Source: Phycisphaerae bacterium
GTDB lineage: Bacteria; Planctomycetota; Phycisphaerae; Sedimentisphaerales; Anaerobacaceae
Assembly: GCA_017993835.1 (NCBI GenBank)
Contig: JAGOLX010000008.1
Coordinates: 48,340-112,339 of the forward strand
Direction of reading: 5' to 3'
Length of the DNA stretch: 64,000 bases
The translations under genes were made by a program, and so were the position numbers. A model generated the notes under the pieces. The model did not search any database and was not told the DNA's origin. It was given only the letters and a program-made list of their open reading frames with translations. Of this stretch, positions 17,465-24,949 are shown piece after piece; positions within the stretch are counted from its first letter, which is position 1, and each line of letters begins with the position of its first letter.

Positions 17465-17563
17465 CTGCGCACTTCGCGCCTCCGGGAAAAACGTCTATAG
17501 TAGTTGGCTGGACCGCAGGCCGCTTACCGAATACGGGGTTCTTCCACTCACAGGAGGCAACAC

Positions 17564-18454
17564 ATGGCAAGGCCAAACCGAATCACTGCACGAGCGATAT
17601 CCGTGATCGTGGCGTCCGCCCTCGTGGGCATCGCGGCAGTCGGCGCCATTGCGACTTCTCTCCCAGCCGCCCAGCAGACAACCAGGCCAGACCCGGACGA
17701 GCTGCGGGCGGGCCGGGGTTTCATCGAGACGAAGACCTACTCTCACCAGGAGGACCTGGACGTTCTCCAGCTTTTCGATGGGCTGCGAGTAGCGGATGTC
17801 TCGGACGGAATGGACAAAGTCGGGCTGGCCAATGTCGGCCTGATGTCGCCGGAGATCCATGCGGCGTGGAAGGACACGAAACACTACAAGCACCGTTTCA
17901 TCGGCATCGCCGTAACGGTGCGGTACGTTCCGACGAACCATGCCCCTGCCGGCCCTATGGAGACCGCGGTGTTCGATGCATGGGTCGCCAGGACGTACAA
18001 CGAGATAACGCCCGAGCCGTTCGTTCCACTGATCCGCCAGGGAACCGTCGTGGTGTTCGACGATGCCCCGGACTCCGACGTCGGCTCCATCGGGTCAAAC
18101 AACATCATGGGCTGGAAGCTGCGCGGCTGCGTAGGGGTGGTCACCGATGCCACCGCACGCGACACGGATGAGATCGCAACCGAGGAGATGCCTCTGTACT
18201 TCCGCACGGTGGGTCGAGGCATCCGCCCGGGTCGCAACCAGATCGAGTCGGTAAACCGGCCCATCGAGTGCGGGGGCGTCCTCGTCAGACCGGGCGACGT
18301 GATCGTCGCCGACGGCGACGGCGTCATCGTCGTCCCGCGAGAGAAGGCCAGGGAGGTCACCGAATACGCCCAGGCCACGATGAAGGGCGACAAAGCCGGC
18401 CGCCGCAACCTCTACAAGCAACTCGGCCTACCCGAGGACGATTCAGTGAGATAG
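17564..18454 (+). CDS. RraA-family protein with signal peptide
   Basis: About 296 residues. An N-terminal hydrophobic segment (about 11-33, then LPAAQQ) is a signal peptide or anchor. The rest is the RraA / HMG-aldolase fold: VADVSDGMDKVG near residues 76-87, the ligand region GWKLRGCVGVVTDATARDTDEI and RPGDVIVADGDGVIVVP. Members are class II aldolases/oxaloacetate decarboxylases of aromatic or C1-branched acids, or in E. coli the RNase E inhibitor RraA. The Arg-Asp pair of the active site (TARD) is kept, favouring a lyase. Export is unusual for the family. AGGAGG lies 6 bases before the ATG. It converges with the large redox fusion gene (3-base gap). Confidence 0.8.
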   Translation: MARPNRITARAISVIVASALVGIAAVGAIATSLPAAQQTTRPDPDELRAGRGFIETKTYSHQEDLDVLQLFDGLRVADVSDGMDKVGLANVGLMSPEIHAAWKDTKHYKHRFIGIAVTVRYVPTNHAPAGPMETAVFDAWVARTYNEITPEPFVPLIRQGTVVVFDDAPDSDVGSIGSNNIMGWKLRGCVGVVTDATARDTDEIATEEMPLYFRTVGRGIRPGRNQIESVNRPIECGGVLVRPGDVIVADGDGVIVVPREKAREVTEYAQATMKGDKAGRRNLYKQLGLPEDDSVR

Positions 18455-18457
18455 TCG

Positions 18458-21400
18458 CTATTCGAATCTCGCCCGAGCGGGGGCCGGATTCCGCGCTGGG
18501 TTCTGCCGGCTCTCTGCCAGGGCAGCAGACGGGGGCGTTTTCACTGTTGGCGGCCTGCGAAACACGGGCGCCAGCGTCCACGCGGCCAGACACAAGACGA
18601 CCGACAGGAATGCCCACGAGCCGAGATTCGGGCGAGTTCGCGCCACGACGTCGCCGTGGGCAGGGATGAGCCGGCTCTCGTAGCGGCAGCGGTCGCAGTG
18701 GATGCAATCCAGACGGTCCCGGCCGCTCAGGCCGAACTCGCACCGCCCGAACTTCTTGGCGGGCAGGAACCGCCCGAGCCAGCCTCCGGCGTTGAACAGC
18801 GACAAGAAGGCGCCCGTCGGGCACAGGTATCGACACCACATCCGCGTCACGATCAGGGCGCCGAACAAGACGACCACCGCCGTGATCAGGCCTGGCGAGG
18901 CGAGGAACCCTTCCGACCAGAACTGTCGGTTGAACACGAGCGTCAGCGGGTCCATTTCAAGGAAGTGCGTGCTGCCTGTCCAGAAGAAGGCGACGACAAG
19001 CACAAACAACACGCTGTACTTGAGGAACCGCGCCGCCGTCATCGTGGCAAGGCACGGACGCGCCTTGAACCGTTTCGGCAGGACGATGCCAAGCAGCTCC
19101 TGAACCGCTCCGAACGGACAAAGGTATCCGCAGTAGACATTCCCCAGCAGCAGCACGACCAGGGGTACACCCAGCAACAAACAGACGGCCGCAATCGGGC
19201 TGTCCAGCAATCCTTGTCCGCTCAGCAGGCGGATCACATGGTCGGTGGAGTACTGGCGGTTGAGCCAGACGCCGCCGACGCCCGCCGTGAACGCCAGCAC
19301 CGCCAGGCGGCTCCACAGCCGACCGTGGCAGATCGCGACCAGCGCCAACAAGATGCCTGCCGCCCAATAGACAACTAGCCAGTTCACCCGCTGCAGCCAA
19401 CCCTGGTCTACAGCGTCGGCAACGCGGGCGCCGCTGAGCGCCGAGGCGTCGAACTGAGGGCCCGAGGTCCGCAGCAATCGCAGGATCGCGTTGCAGCTCA
19501 GCGTCGCGCCACTGACCGCGTTAACACCCTGCACAGGCGTCGGCCCGAACACTCTTCTTCCCTTGAGCGAGGCCATCCAGTCGCGGATGCGGCTGATGTA
19601 TCGCGGCGTCTCGCGGGATCGCGTGATCCGAAAGTCGATCAGCGTCCCGCAGGGATCGGCGAATACGATCACGGACATGGCCCCTCCGTAGCCATAGACA
19701 GTGTTGGAGAAATCCTCAGACCGGAAGATGTAGCCTCTGAGTTGCGAGTTCTCGCGGACCTCGTGATACGTCGCTTCCTTCGACGTGACTGTGGAGACGA
19801 CCTTCCTGGTGGACAGGCGACGCCCTTGAATCCAGTCCTGGATGGCCACCGTCGCCTGCGATCTCGTTTCGGCGCGTTCCCTGTAACCCAGGACATGCGA
19901 ACCAACGATAAGAGACAAGGCCGCCGCGAGCAGACAATACCCGACCGGGGTGAGTACCGGATGGGCAACCACGCGCTTGCCGGGACGCATCAAGTCCTGG
20001 CGGGCACCTCCCACGAGGAAGACCTCACCCAGTGCAAAGGCAGCCGCAACCCACAACGCTGCGTGGAAACCCGTCAGCGGGATCAAGAACAGGCCCGCCA
20101 GACCGCCCCAAACCCCTCCCAGATAGTCCGCACCCGCCAGACAGGCCGCGAACGGGGCCGCCTCCTCGCCGCATTCCTCCAAGACTTTCCCCCCGAGAAC
20201 CACGGTCGCGCCGCTGAAGAACCCGTACACGAACAACAGCACGGCGAGAACCGCCCACGGCGCCGGATGGTCGAGGACGAGACCGGAAGCCGCAAGACAT
20301 ACTACTTGGATCGCCAGCAGAGCCCCCAGCGCGAGCAGCACGGATCGCAGATGGGTAGGCCCCTTCGGATGCAAGCGTGAGACCGCCCATTGTGCACACA
20401 GAGCACCAAAGGCCGATCCGCCTAGAAACAGGGAGAAGGCCAATCCCACGCACTGGGACGGCGCGCCGCAGCCCAACAGCCACGCTTGCATCAGCAGAAC
20501 CAGAACGATGGCACCCACTGCGCCGGCGCAGCCACACAGAAGCAGCGAATCGGATCGCAACGTTTCGCTGCTTTGCAGATCGGTTCGTCCTCTGGCCCGC
20601 GGCGCGGTACGGACGATGTAGACGAGGCGCATGACAGCGAATAGCAGGATCGGGACGATCACGACCGTCAGCCCGCCGCGAAAGAGGAGCCGAACGGGTT
20701 GCACAAGTGGTAGGCCTGATCGATCCATCGCCTGAAGAAGGCTGCACAAGCCGTAACTTGGCTTGGCGTCGGAATTGACAAGCCTTGCGGCCGGAAGCTC
20801 CACAGCATCGTAGCGATTCAGCATCTTGAGCGATCGTTCCGGTCGATACACGCCGGACAACAGTTCAACCGGGAAGATCTCGCCCGCGTTCTCCACGAGA
20901 CCAAACCGGGTCTCCAGACCGATGGGCGAAACCTCGACGGAGCCGCCGGCCGAACAGATGAAGAAGGTCCGTCCCGCGAGGGGCACGAGCAGCGACTGAG
21001 AGAACACAGAGTCCAGGGTGCGTTCTGCCCAGGCGCCCTGGTACGCCGGCTCGCCGCCGGCCAGATTCCAGTCGCCTGCGATTCCCATGACCAGCACGCC
21101 AAGGGGACGCAGGGACGGCTTGACCTGCTCGAAGAACTCCGTAGACGCAAGATGGTGAAGCGAGGCATCCACCACGGACGGCAGATTGACGACCACCACA
21201 TCGTACGTCCGGGGCGACGCAGCCAGTGTCGCTCGAATATCATCCGTCACGTAGTGCAGGCGCGGATCGGATACGCGAAATCGCTCGGGCAGACGGGCCG
21301 TCATCGCCTGGATGTACTCGCGATCCGGGCAGAACCAATCTACTCCCCTGATGCTCGTTGACAGCAGGAATCGCTCGCAGACAGCCAGTCCGTCGCCAAT

Positions 21401-22288
21401 CACCAGGACCCGCTCAGCGCTGAAGTTCTGAGAGAGGGCAAGAGCTGCAACCTTGCCGGGCTGCATCGTTTCCCCGACGACCTCGCACATCCCGCCGGGA
21501 CCGACGACACCCCACCGCTGGCCGTCGGCGCCGCAGAGATACACACCTCGTTGCGTGCGAAAGCTGCCGTCGAGGGTCCCGCTCGACAGGCTCCGGCTCC
21601 AGCGTTGTTCCTGCAAGGCTCTCGTCAGAGGGATGTCCGCACGCAGAACCGCGACGGCAAGGACAACGAGCAGACACGCGCCCGCGGCGACGCGAATCCA
21701 CTTCGCCTCCGACGGGTGACCGACGCATGTGCGCCACGCGAGAACGCCGCAGAGGGGGACCGCCAGGATCATCAGGATCTGGATCGTGCTCATCCCCACA
21801 AAGGGAAGGAATGCCGCAGCCAAACCACCGAACACCCCGCCGGCCACTCCCCAGACCCAGACGACACTGAGAGACGAGTGTTCCTTCTCGGCCCGTCGGG
21901 CACAGAGGGTCGGGAAGAACAGACCGGTCGCAGCTCCGCCCGGCGAGAAGATCAGCAGGGACCACGCCAGGACCTCCTGCAACGAAGGGACCGAACCCGG
22001 TTCCGGGCCTACCCTGACCAGCAGGATAACGGCAAGGTACTGAAGGTATGAAACAGGAATCGGCGCGAGGAGGAACAGTCCGGTCGCCGGTCCCAGACGC
22101 ACGAGTCCATCGCGGATTCTGCGGAAGAGGAAGGCACCCAGAGCCCCGCCGAGGAACCACGTTCCCAGGAGCGCGCCGGCCCACAGATCGCCGCCTGCGA
22201 GGACCATGCCGACCTCGCGCATGAGCAACACCTGGATCGCAACGACCAGCAGACCCCAATAGAACGCCAGACTTGCATGAAGCTGCAT
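18458..22288 (-). CDS. Giant membrane fusion: spermidine-synthase-like, FMN-binding and polyferredoxin domains
   Basis: About 1276 residues in three blocks. (1) About 1-215 hydrophobic helices, then a Rossmann domain (about 285-480; VLVIGDG, DPRLHYVTDD, YDVVVVNLP) and another bundle of helices (about 540-800): the layout of membrane-embedded spermidine-synthase-like proteins, but with a degenerate glycine loop. (2) About 805-940 an extracytoplasmic FMN-binding domain with the covalent flavin motif SGATLS (Thr about 929), as in RnfG, NqrC and NosR. (3) About 965-1245 a NapH/NosR-like domain with helices, two CxxxCP motifs (about 1053 and 1152) and a C-terminal CxxCxxC cluster site (about 1195-1201). 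Blocks 2 and 3 should carry electrons across the membrane. The substrate is unknown. ATG 22288 follows GGGG; a GTG directly precedes it. Confidence 0.8.
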   Translation of the reverse strand: MQLHASLAFYWGLLVVAIQVLLMREVGMVLAGGDLWAGALLGTWFLGGALGAFLFRRIRDGLVRLGPATGLFLLAPIPVSYLQYLAVILLVRVGPEPGSVPSLQEVLAWSLLIFSPGGAATGLFFPTLCARRAEKEHSSLSVVWVWGVAGGVFGGLAAAFLPFVGMSTIQILMILAVPLCGVLAWRTCVGHPSEAKWIRVAAGACLLVVLAVAVLRADIPLTRALQEQRWSRSLSSGTLDGSFRTQRGVYLCGADGQRWGVVGPGGMCEVVGETMQPGKVAALALSQNFSAERVLVIGDGLAVCERFLLSTSIRGVDWFCPDREYIQAMTARLPERFRVSDPRLHYVTDDIRATLAASPRTYDVVVVNLPSVVDASLHHLASTEFFEQVKPSLRPLGVLVMGIAGDWNLAGGEPAYQGAWAERTLDSVFSQSLLVPLAGRTFFICSAGGSVEVSPIGLETRFGLVENAGEIFPVELLSGVYRPERSLKMLNRYDAVELPAARLVNSDAKPSYGLCSLLQAMDRSGLPLVQPVRLLFRGGLTVVIVPILLFAVMRLVYIVRTAPRARGRTDLQSSETLRSDSLLLCGCAGAVGAIVLVLLMQAWLLGCGAPSQCVGLAFSLFLGGSAFGALCAQWAVSRLHPKGPTHLRSVLLALGALLAIQVVCLAASGLVLDHPAPWAVLAVLLFVYGFFSGATVVLGGKVLEECGEEAAPFAACLAGADYLGGVWGGLAGLFLIPLTGFHAALWVAAAFALGEVFLVGGARQDLMRPGKRVVAHPVLTPVGYCLLAAALSLIVGSHVLGYRERAETRSQATVAIQDWIQGRRLSTRKVVSTVTSKEATYHEVRENSQLRGYIFRSEDFSNTVYGYGGAMSVIVFADPCGTLIDFRITRSRETPRYISRIRDWMASLKGRRVFGPTPVQGVNAVSGATLSCNAILRLLRTSGPQFDASALSGARVADAVDQGWLQRVNWLVVYWAAGILLALVAICHGRLWSRLAVLAFTAGVGGVWLNRQYSTDHVIRLLSGQGLLDSPIAAVCLLLGVPLVVLLLGNVYCGYLCPFGAVQELLGIVLPKRFKARPCLATMTAARFLKYSVLFVLVVAFFWTGSTHFLEMDPLTLVFNRQFWSEGFLASPGLITAVVVLFGALIVTRMWCRYLCPTGAFLSLFNAGGWLGRFLPAKKFGRCEFGLSGRDRLDCIHCDRCRYESRLIPAHGDVVARTRPNLGSWAFLSVVLCLAAWTLAPVFRRPPTVKTPPSAALAESRQNPARNPAPARARFE

Positions 22289-22404
22289 CACGTCGTCCCC
22301 ACCACATCAGGCACACTTTCACCCAGATAGTGGTGAGATCTCGACGTGGGTGACAAGAGAAGCAGCTTCTTTTGGAAGTGCAAGGAAGGCGTGGTCTCCC
22401 ACAG

Positions 22405-22440
22405 GGATATCCCGGCGCTTCCATGCACGCCGGGGTATCC
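22405..22440 (-). terminator. Strong hairpin just after pheS
   Basis: Arms at 22405-22417 and 22428-22440 pair at 12 of 13 positions around a 10-base loop, 8 bases beyond the pheS stop. No T-run follows on the minus strand, so it may be a weak or Rho-assisted terminator or an mRNA 3'-end protector rather than a classical intrinsic terminator. Confidence 0.45.
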
Positions 22441-22447
22441 GCGGGGA

Positions 22448-23437
22448 TCAGAACTGCTTGAGGAATCGCAGATCGTTCTCGGTGAGCCAGCGAATGTCTG
22501 AGATCTCGTACTTCCGCATGGCCAGACGCTCGATGCCAAAGCCGAAGGCCCAGCCGGTATACTTCTCGCTGTCGATTCCGACGGCGTCGAAGACGTTCGG
22601 GTCCACCATGCCGCACCCGCCCATCTCGACCCATCTTTCCTGCCCTGCCTTGTCCACCAGGAGCAGATCCACCTCGGCGCTGGGCTCGGTGAAGGGGAAG
22701 AAGCTCGGGCGGAACCGCCACTTGGTGTCCGGCCCGAAGAAGACGTGAATGAACTGCTCGATCGTGGTCTTCATATCGACCATGGTGACCCCCTCATCGA
22801 CGACGAGGGCCTCGAGCTGATGGAACATGTACATGTGCGTTGCGTCAACCGTGTCGGGGCGATAGACCCGACCCGGCGCAACCACGCGGATCGGTGGTTT
22901 GGTCTTCTCCATCACGCGGATCTGGATGGTCGAGGTCTGGCTGCGCAGCAGGACGCTGTCCTCGACGTAGAAGTTGTCCAGCGGATCCCTGGCCGGATGC
23001 TCCGGCGGGATGTTCAGCGCGACGAAGTTGTGCCACTCGTCTTCGACCTCGGGGCCGTAGGCGACGCCGAAACCCATTCGGCCGAAGATGTCCAGCAGTT
23101 CCGAGATCGTCTGCATGATCACATGACGCTTGCCGATGGCAAATGACGCCCCAGGCAGCGTCACGTCAACCAGTTCCCGCTGCGGCCTCTGCGACGCTTC
23201 CAGGGCCTTTCTACGCTCCTCGAAAGCCGCGGTGACGTCGTTCTTCGCCTTGTTGGCGAGCTGCCCACCACGCGGCTTCTCCTCCCGGGAGAGCTTGCCC
23301 ACCTCACTGAGCAGGCCCATGATCAGACCTTTGCGCCCCAGGTACTTGATGCGGAAATCCTCAAGGGCCTTCAAGTCCCGGACGTTCTCCAGCTCCGCGA
23401 GAGCCTGTGCACCGATCTGTTCGAACTGATCGAGCAT
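22448..23437 (-). CDS. pheS: Phenylalanine--tRNA ligase alpha subunit
   Basis: 329 residues; the catalytic alpha subunit of the heterotetrameric class II enzyme that charges tRNA-Phe. An N-terminal coiled coil (about 1-85) binds tRNA. The core has GKRHVIMQ, the motif 2 region (GRVYRPDTVDATHMYMFHQLE) and motif 3 (GWAFGFGIERLAM). Length matches the family (about 330-345). It is the last gene of thrS-infC-rpmI-rplT-pheS, with only 2 bases after rplT. The beta subunit gene pheT, normally next, is not present; a hairpin and the large redox gene follow instead. The beta subunit must be encoded elsewhere. Confidence 0.97.
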   Translation of the reverse strand: MLDQFEQIGAQALAELENVRDLKALEDFRIKYLGRKGLIMGLLSEVGKLSREEKPRGGQLANKAKNDVTAAFEERRKALEASQRPQRELVDVTLPGASFAIGKRHVIMQTISELLDIFGRMGFGVAYGPEVEDEWHNFVALNIPPEHPARDPLDNFYVEDSVLLRSQTSTIQIRVMEKTKPPIRVVAPGRVYRPDTVDATHMYMFHQLEALVVDEGVTMVDMKTTIEQFIHVFFGPDTKWRFRPSFFPFTEPSAEVDLLLVDKAGQERWVEMGGCGMVDPNVFDAVGIDSEKYTGWAFGFGIERLAMRKYEISDIRWLTENDLRFLKQF

Positions 23438-23439
23438 CG

Positions 23440-23796
23440 TCAGGCCAGGGCAGCCTTGGCCTCCTGGAGGATCGCATCGAAGCCCTGTGGGTCGCCGATG
23501 GCGATCTCACTGAGCATCTTGCGGTTGACGGCGATCTTGGCCTTCTTGAGGCCGTTGATGAACTCGCTGTAACGGACGCCCCGTTCACGACAGGCGGCGT
23601 TCAGACGCACGATCCACAAACCCCGGAAATCCCGTTTCTTGGCCCGGCGGTCGCGATGAGCGTAGACTTCGGCGCGTCGCACGGCCTCCGTCGCCAATCG
23701 CCAAGTGTTCCGCGGCATCCCGCGATGCCCTCTCGCGCGCTTGAGTTCCCGCTTCTTGGCCTTGCGGACGGCATGGCCCTTCGTTGTTCTCGGCAT
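23440..23796 (-). CDS. rplT: 50S ribosomal protein L20
   Basis: 118 residues, very basic, matching L20 in length and sequence (RGHRGMPRNTWRLA, RDFRGLWIVRLNAACR, YSEFINGLKKAKI, NRKMLSEIA). L20 is needed for early 50S assembly and in several bacteria represses its own operon by binding leader RNA. Here it lies between rpmI and pheS; the gap to rpmI is about 100 bases, the gap to pheS is 2 bases. Confidence 0.98.
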   Translation of the reverse strand: MPRTTKGHAVRKAKKRELKRARGHRGMPRNTWRLATEAVRRAEVYAHRDRRAKKRDFRGLWIVRLNAACRERGVRYSEFINGLKKAKIAVNRKMLSEIAIGDPQGFDAILQEAKAALA

Positions 23797-23897
23797 GTCA
23801 GCTTTCCCCTAATGCATGAAAATCCCGCTTGCTACGGCAGCTGAGACGCCGGGAAGCAAGCAATCATTGTTCTGCCAGTCTGCAACGGAGCGAATGC

Positions 23898-24101
23898 TCA
23901 ACTGTGCAGTGCGGCAACCATCTTCTTCGTCAAGGCCTTGCTGGTAACGACGCCCGGATTCCGGAGCCGCCGCAAGTGCTTGGCGCTCTTCACACTCATC
24001 AAGTGACCGGTGCCGGCCCTGCGATGCTTGATCTTGCCGCGGGCCGTCAATTTGACCCGCTTGGCCAACCCCTTGTGAGTCTTCAGTTTCTGTTTCGGCA
24101 T
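23898..24101 (-). CDS. rpmI: 50S ribosomal protein L35
   Basis: 67 residues, basic, with the L35 pattern (MPKQKLKTHKGLAKR, KHRRAGTGHLMSVKS, LRRLRNP). The start at 24101 has GAGGAA 5 bases upstream; an in-frame codon 4 residues earlier is not needed. A good sigma70-like promoter lies about 50 bases upstream, so rpmI-rplT-pheS can be transcribed apart from thrS-infC. Confidence 0.97.
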   Translation of the reverse strand: MPKQKLKTHKGLAKRVKLTARGKIKHRRAGTGHLMSVKSAKHLRRLRNPGVVTSKALTKKMVAALHS

Positions 24102-24151
24102 ATAGTTCCTCAAACAGCCTGTACACCTTGCCTGCTATGGACAAAAGAAGA

Positions 24152-24180
24152 AGTATACTCTCCGCACCCGGTGTGGTCAA
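24152..24180 (-). promoter_or_regulatory. Internal promoter for rpmI-rplT-pheS
   Basis: On the minus strand: -35 TTGACC, 17-base spacer, -10 TATACT, placed in the roughly 190-base infC-rpmI gap. Predicted start near 24145 leaves a leader of about 45 bases before the L35 ATG. Confidence 0.7.
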
Positions 24181-24294
24181 CCGGTATTGAAAAAATTCGC
24201 GAAACCGTCGACGCCATTTTCCGAGGACCGTTGGAGATCCCCGGTCTGTCCCAGCCCCCAGAGACCATGCCGCCCCGGGGCGTTCGTCGAACCA

Positions 24295-24807
24295 CTATTT
24301 GGGAACGAGCAACAGGGTCATTCGCCGCCCGGTCAGCATGGAAGGCCGCTCCACCTTGGCGAGATCCCCCAGAGTCCCCATAATCTGGTTGAGCATCTCA
24401 TACCCATGTTCCTTGTGCAGCATCTGACGCCCACGGAACAAAAGCGAGAGCTGGACCCTGTGTCCTTTTTGCAGGAACTCGCGGGCATGGCCCACCTTGA
24501 TCTCCAGATCGTGCTTGTCGGTCTCCGGGCGAAGCCGGATCTCCTTGAGCGTCGCCACGGGATGCGCCGTCTTCTTGTGGGCATCACGGACGCGGCGCTT
24601 CTGTTGGTAGAGCCACTTGCCGTAGTCCATGATGCGACACACCGGCGGCTCGCTGTTCGGAGCGACTTCGACAAGGTCCAGACCAGCCTCTTGGGCCTTG
24701 CTCATCGCCTCCTCTTTCGAGACGATCCCGACCTGGTTGTTTTCTGCATCGACCAGCCGAATCTTGTCGGCCCTGATCCCCCCGTTTACACGCAAACCTC
24801 GTTTCAC
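24295..24807 (-). CDS. infC: Translation initiation factor IF-3
   Basis: About 170 residues. IF-3 keeps the 30S subunit free and proofreads the start codon. The N-domain begins RVNGGIRADKIRLVDAENNQ, the linker has CRIMDYGKWLYQQ, and the C-domain has KEIRLRPETDKHDLEIK and RGRQMLHKEHG. The frame is open to a TTG at 24891, but homologous sequence begins only near GTG 24807 (VKRGLRVN), preceded by AAGGTGG about 9 bases upstream. A non-AUG start is a known feature of infC in many bacteria, where it lets IF-3 limit its own synthesis. It lies between thrS and rpmI, on the same strand. Confidence 0.93.
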   Translation of the reverse strand: MKRGLRVNGGIRADKIRLVDAENNQVGIVSKEEAMSKAQEAGLDLVEVAPNSEPPVCRIMDYGKWLYQQKRRVRDAHKKTAHPVATLKEIRLRPETDKHDLEIKVGHAREFLQKGHRVQLSLLFRGRQMLHKEHGYEMLNQIMGTLGDLAKVERPSMLTGRRMTLLLVPK

Positions 24808-24949
24808 TGTTGTCGACCACCTTGCCTTCCTCAGAACAGCCTGATCCGTCGGCCCTCGCGAGCCGATCCGGTCACGGAACTCGAGTTCCAAGTTCCGTCA
24901 CATCCGATACATGTGCCAGTCTACCATATCCACCAGCGGTTTGGGCATA

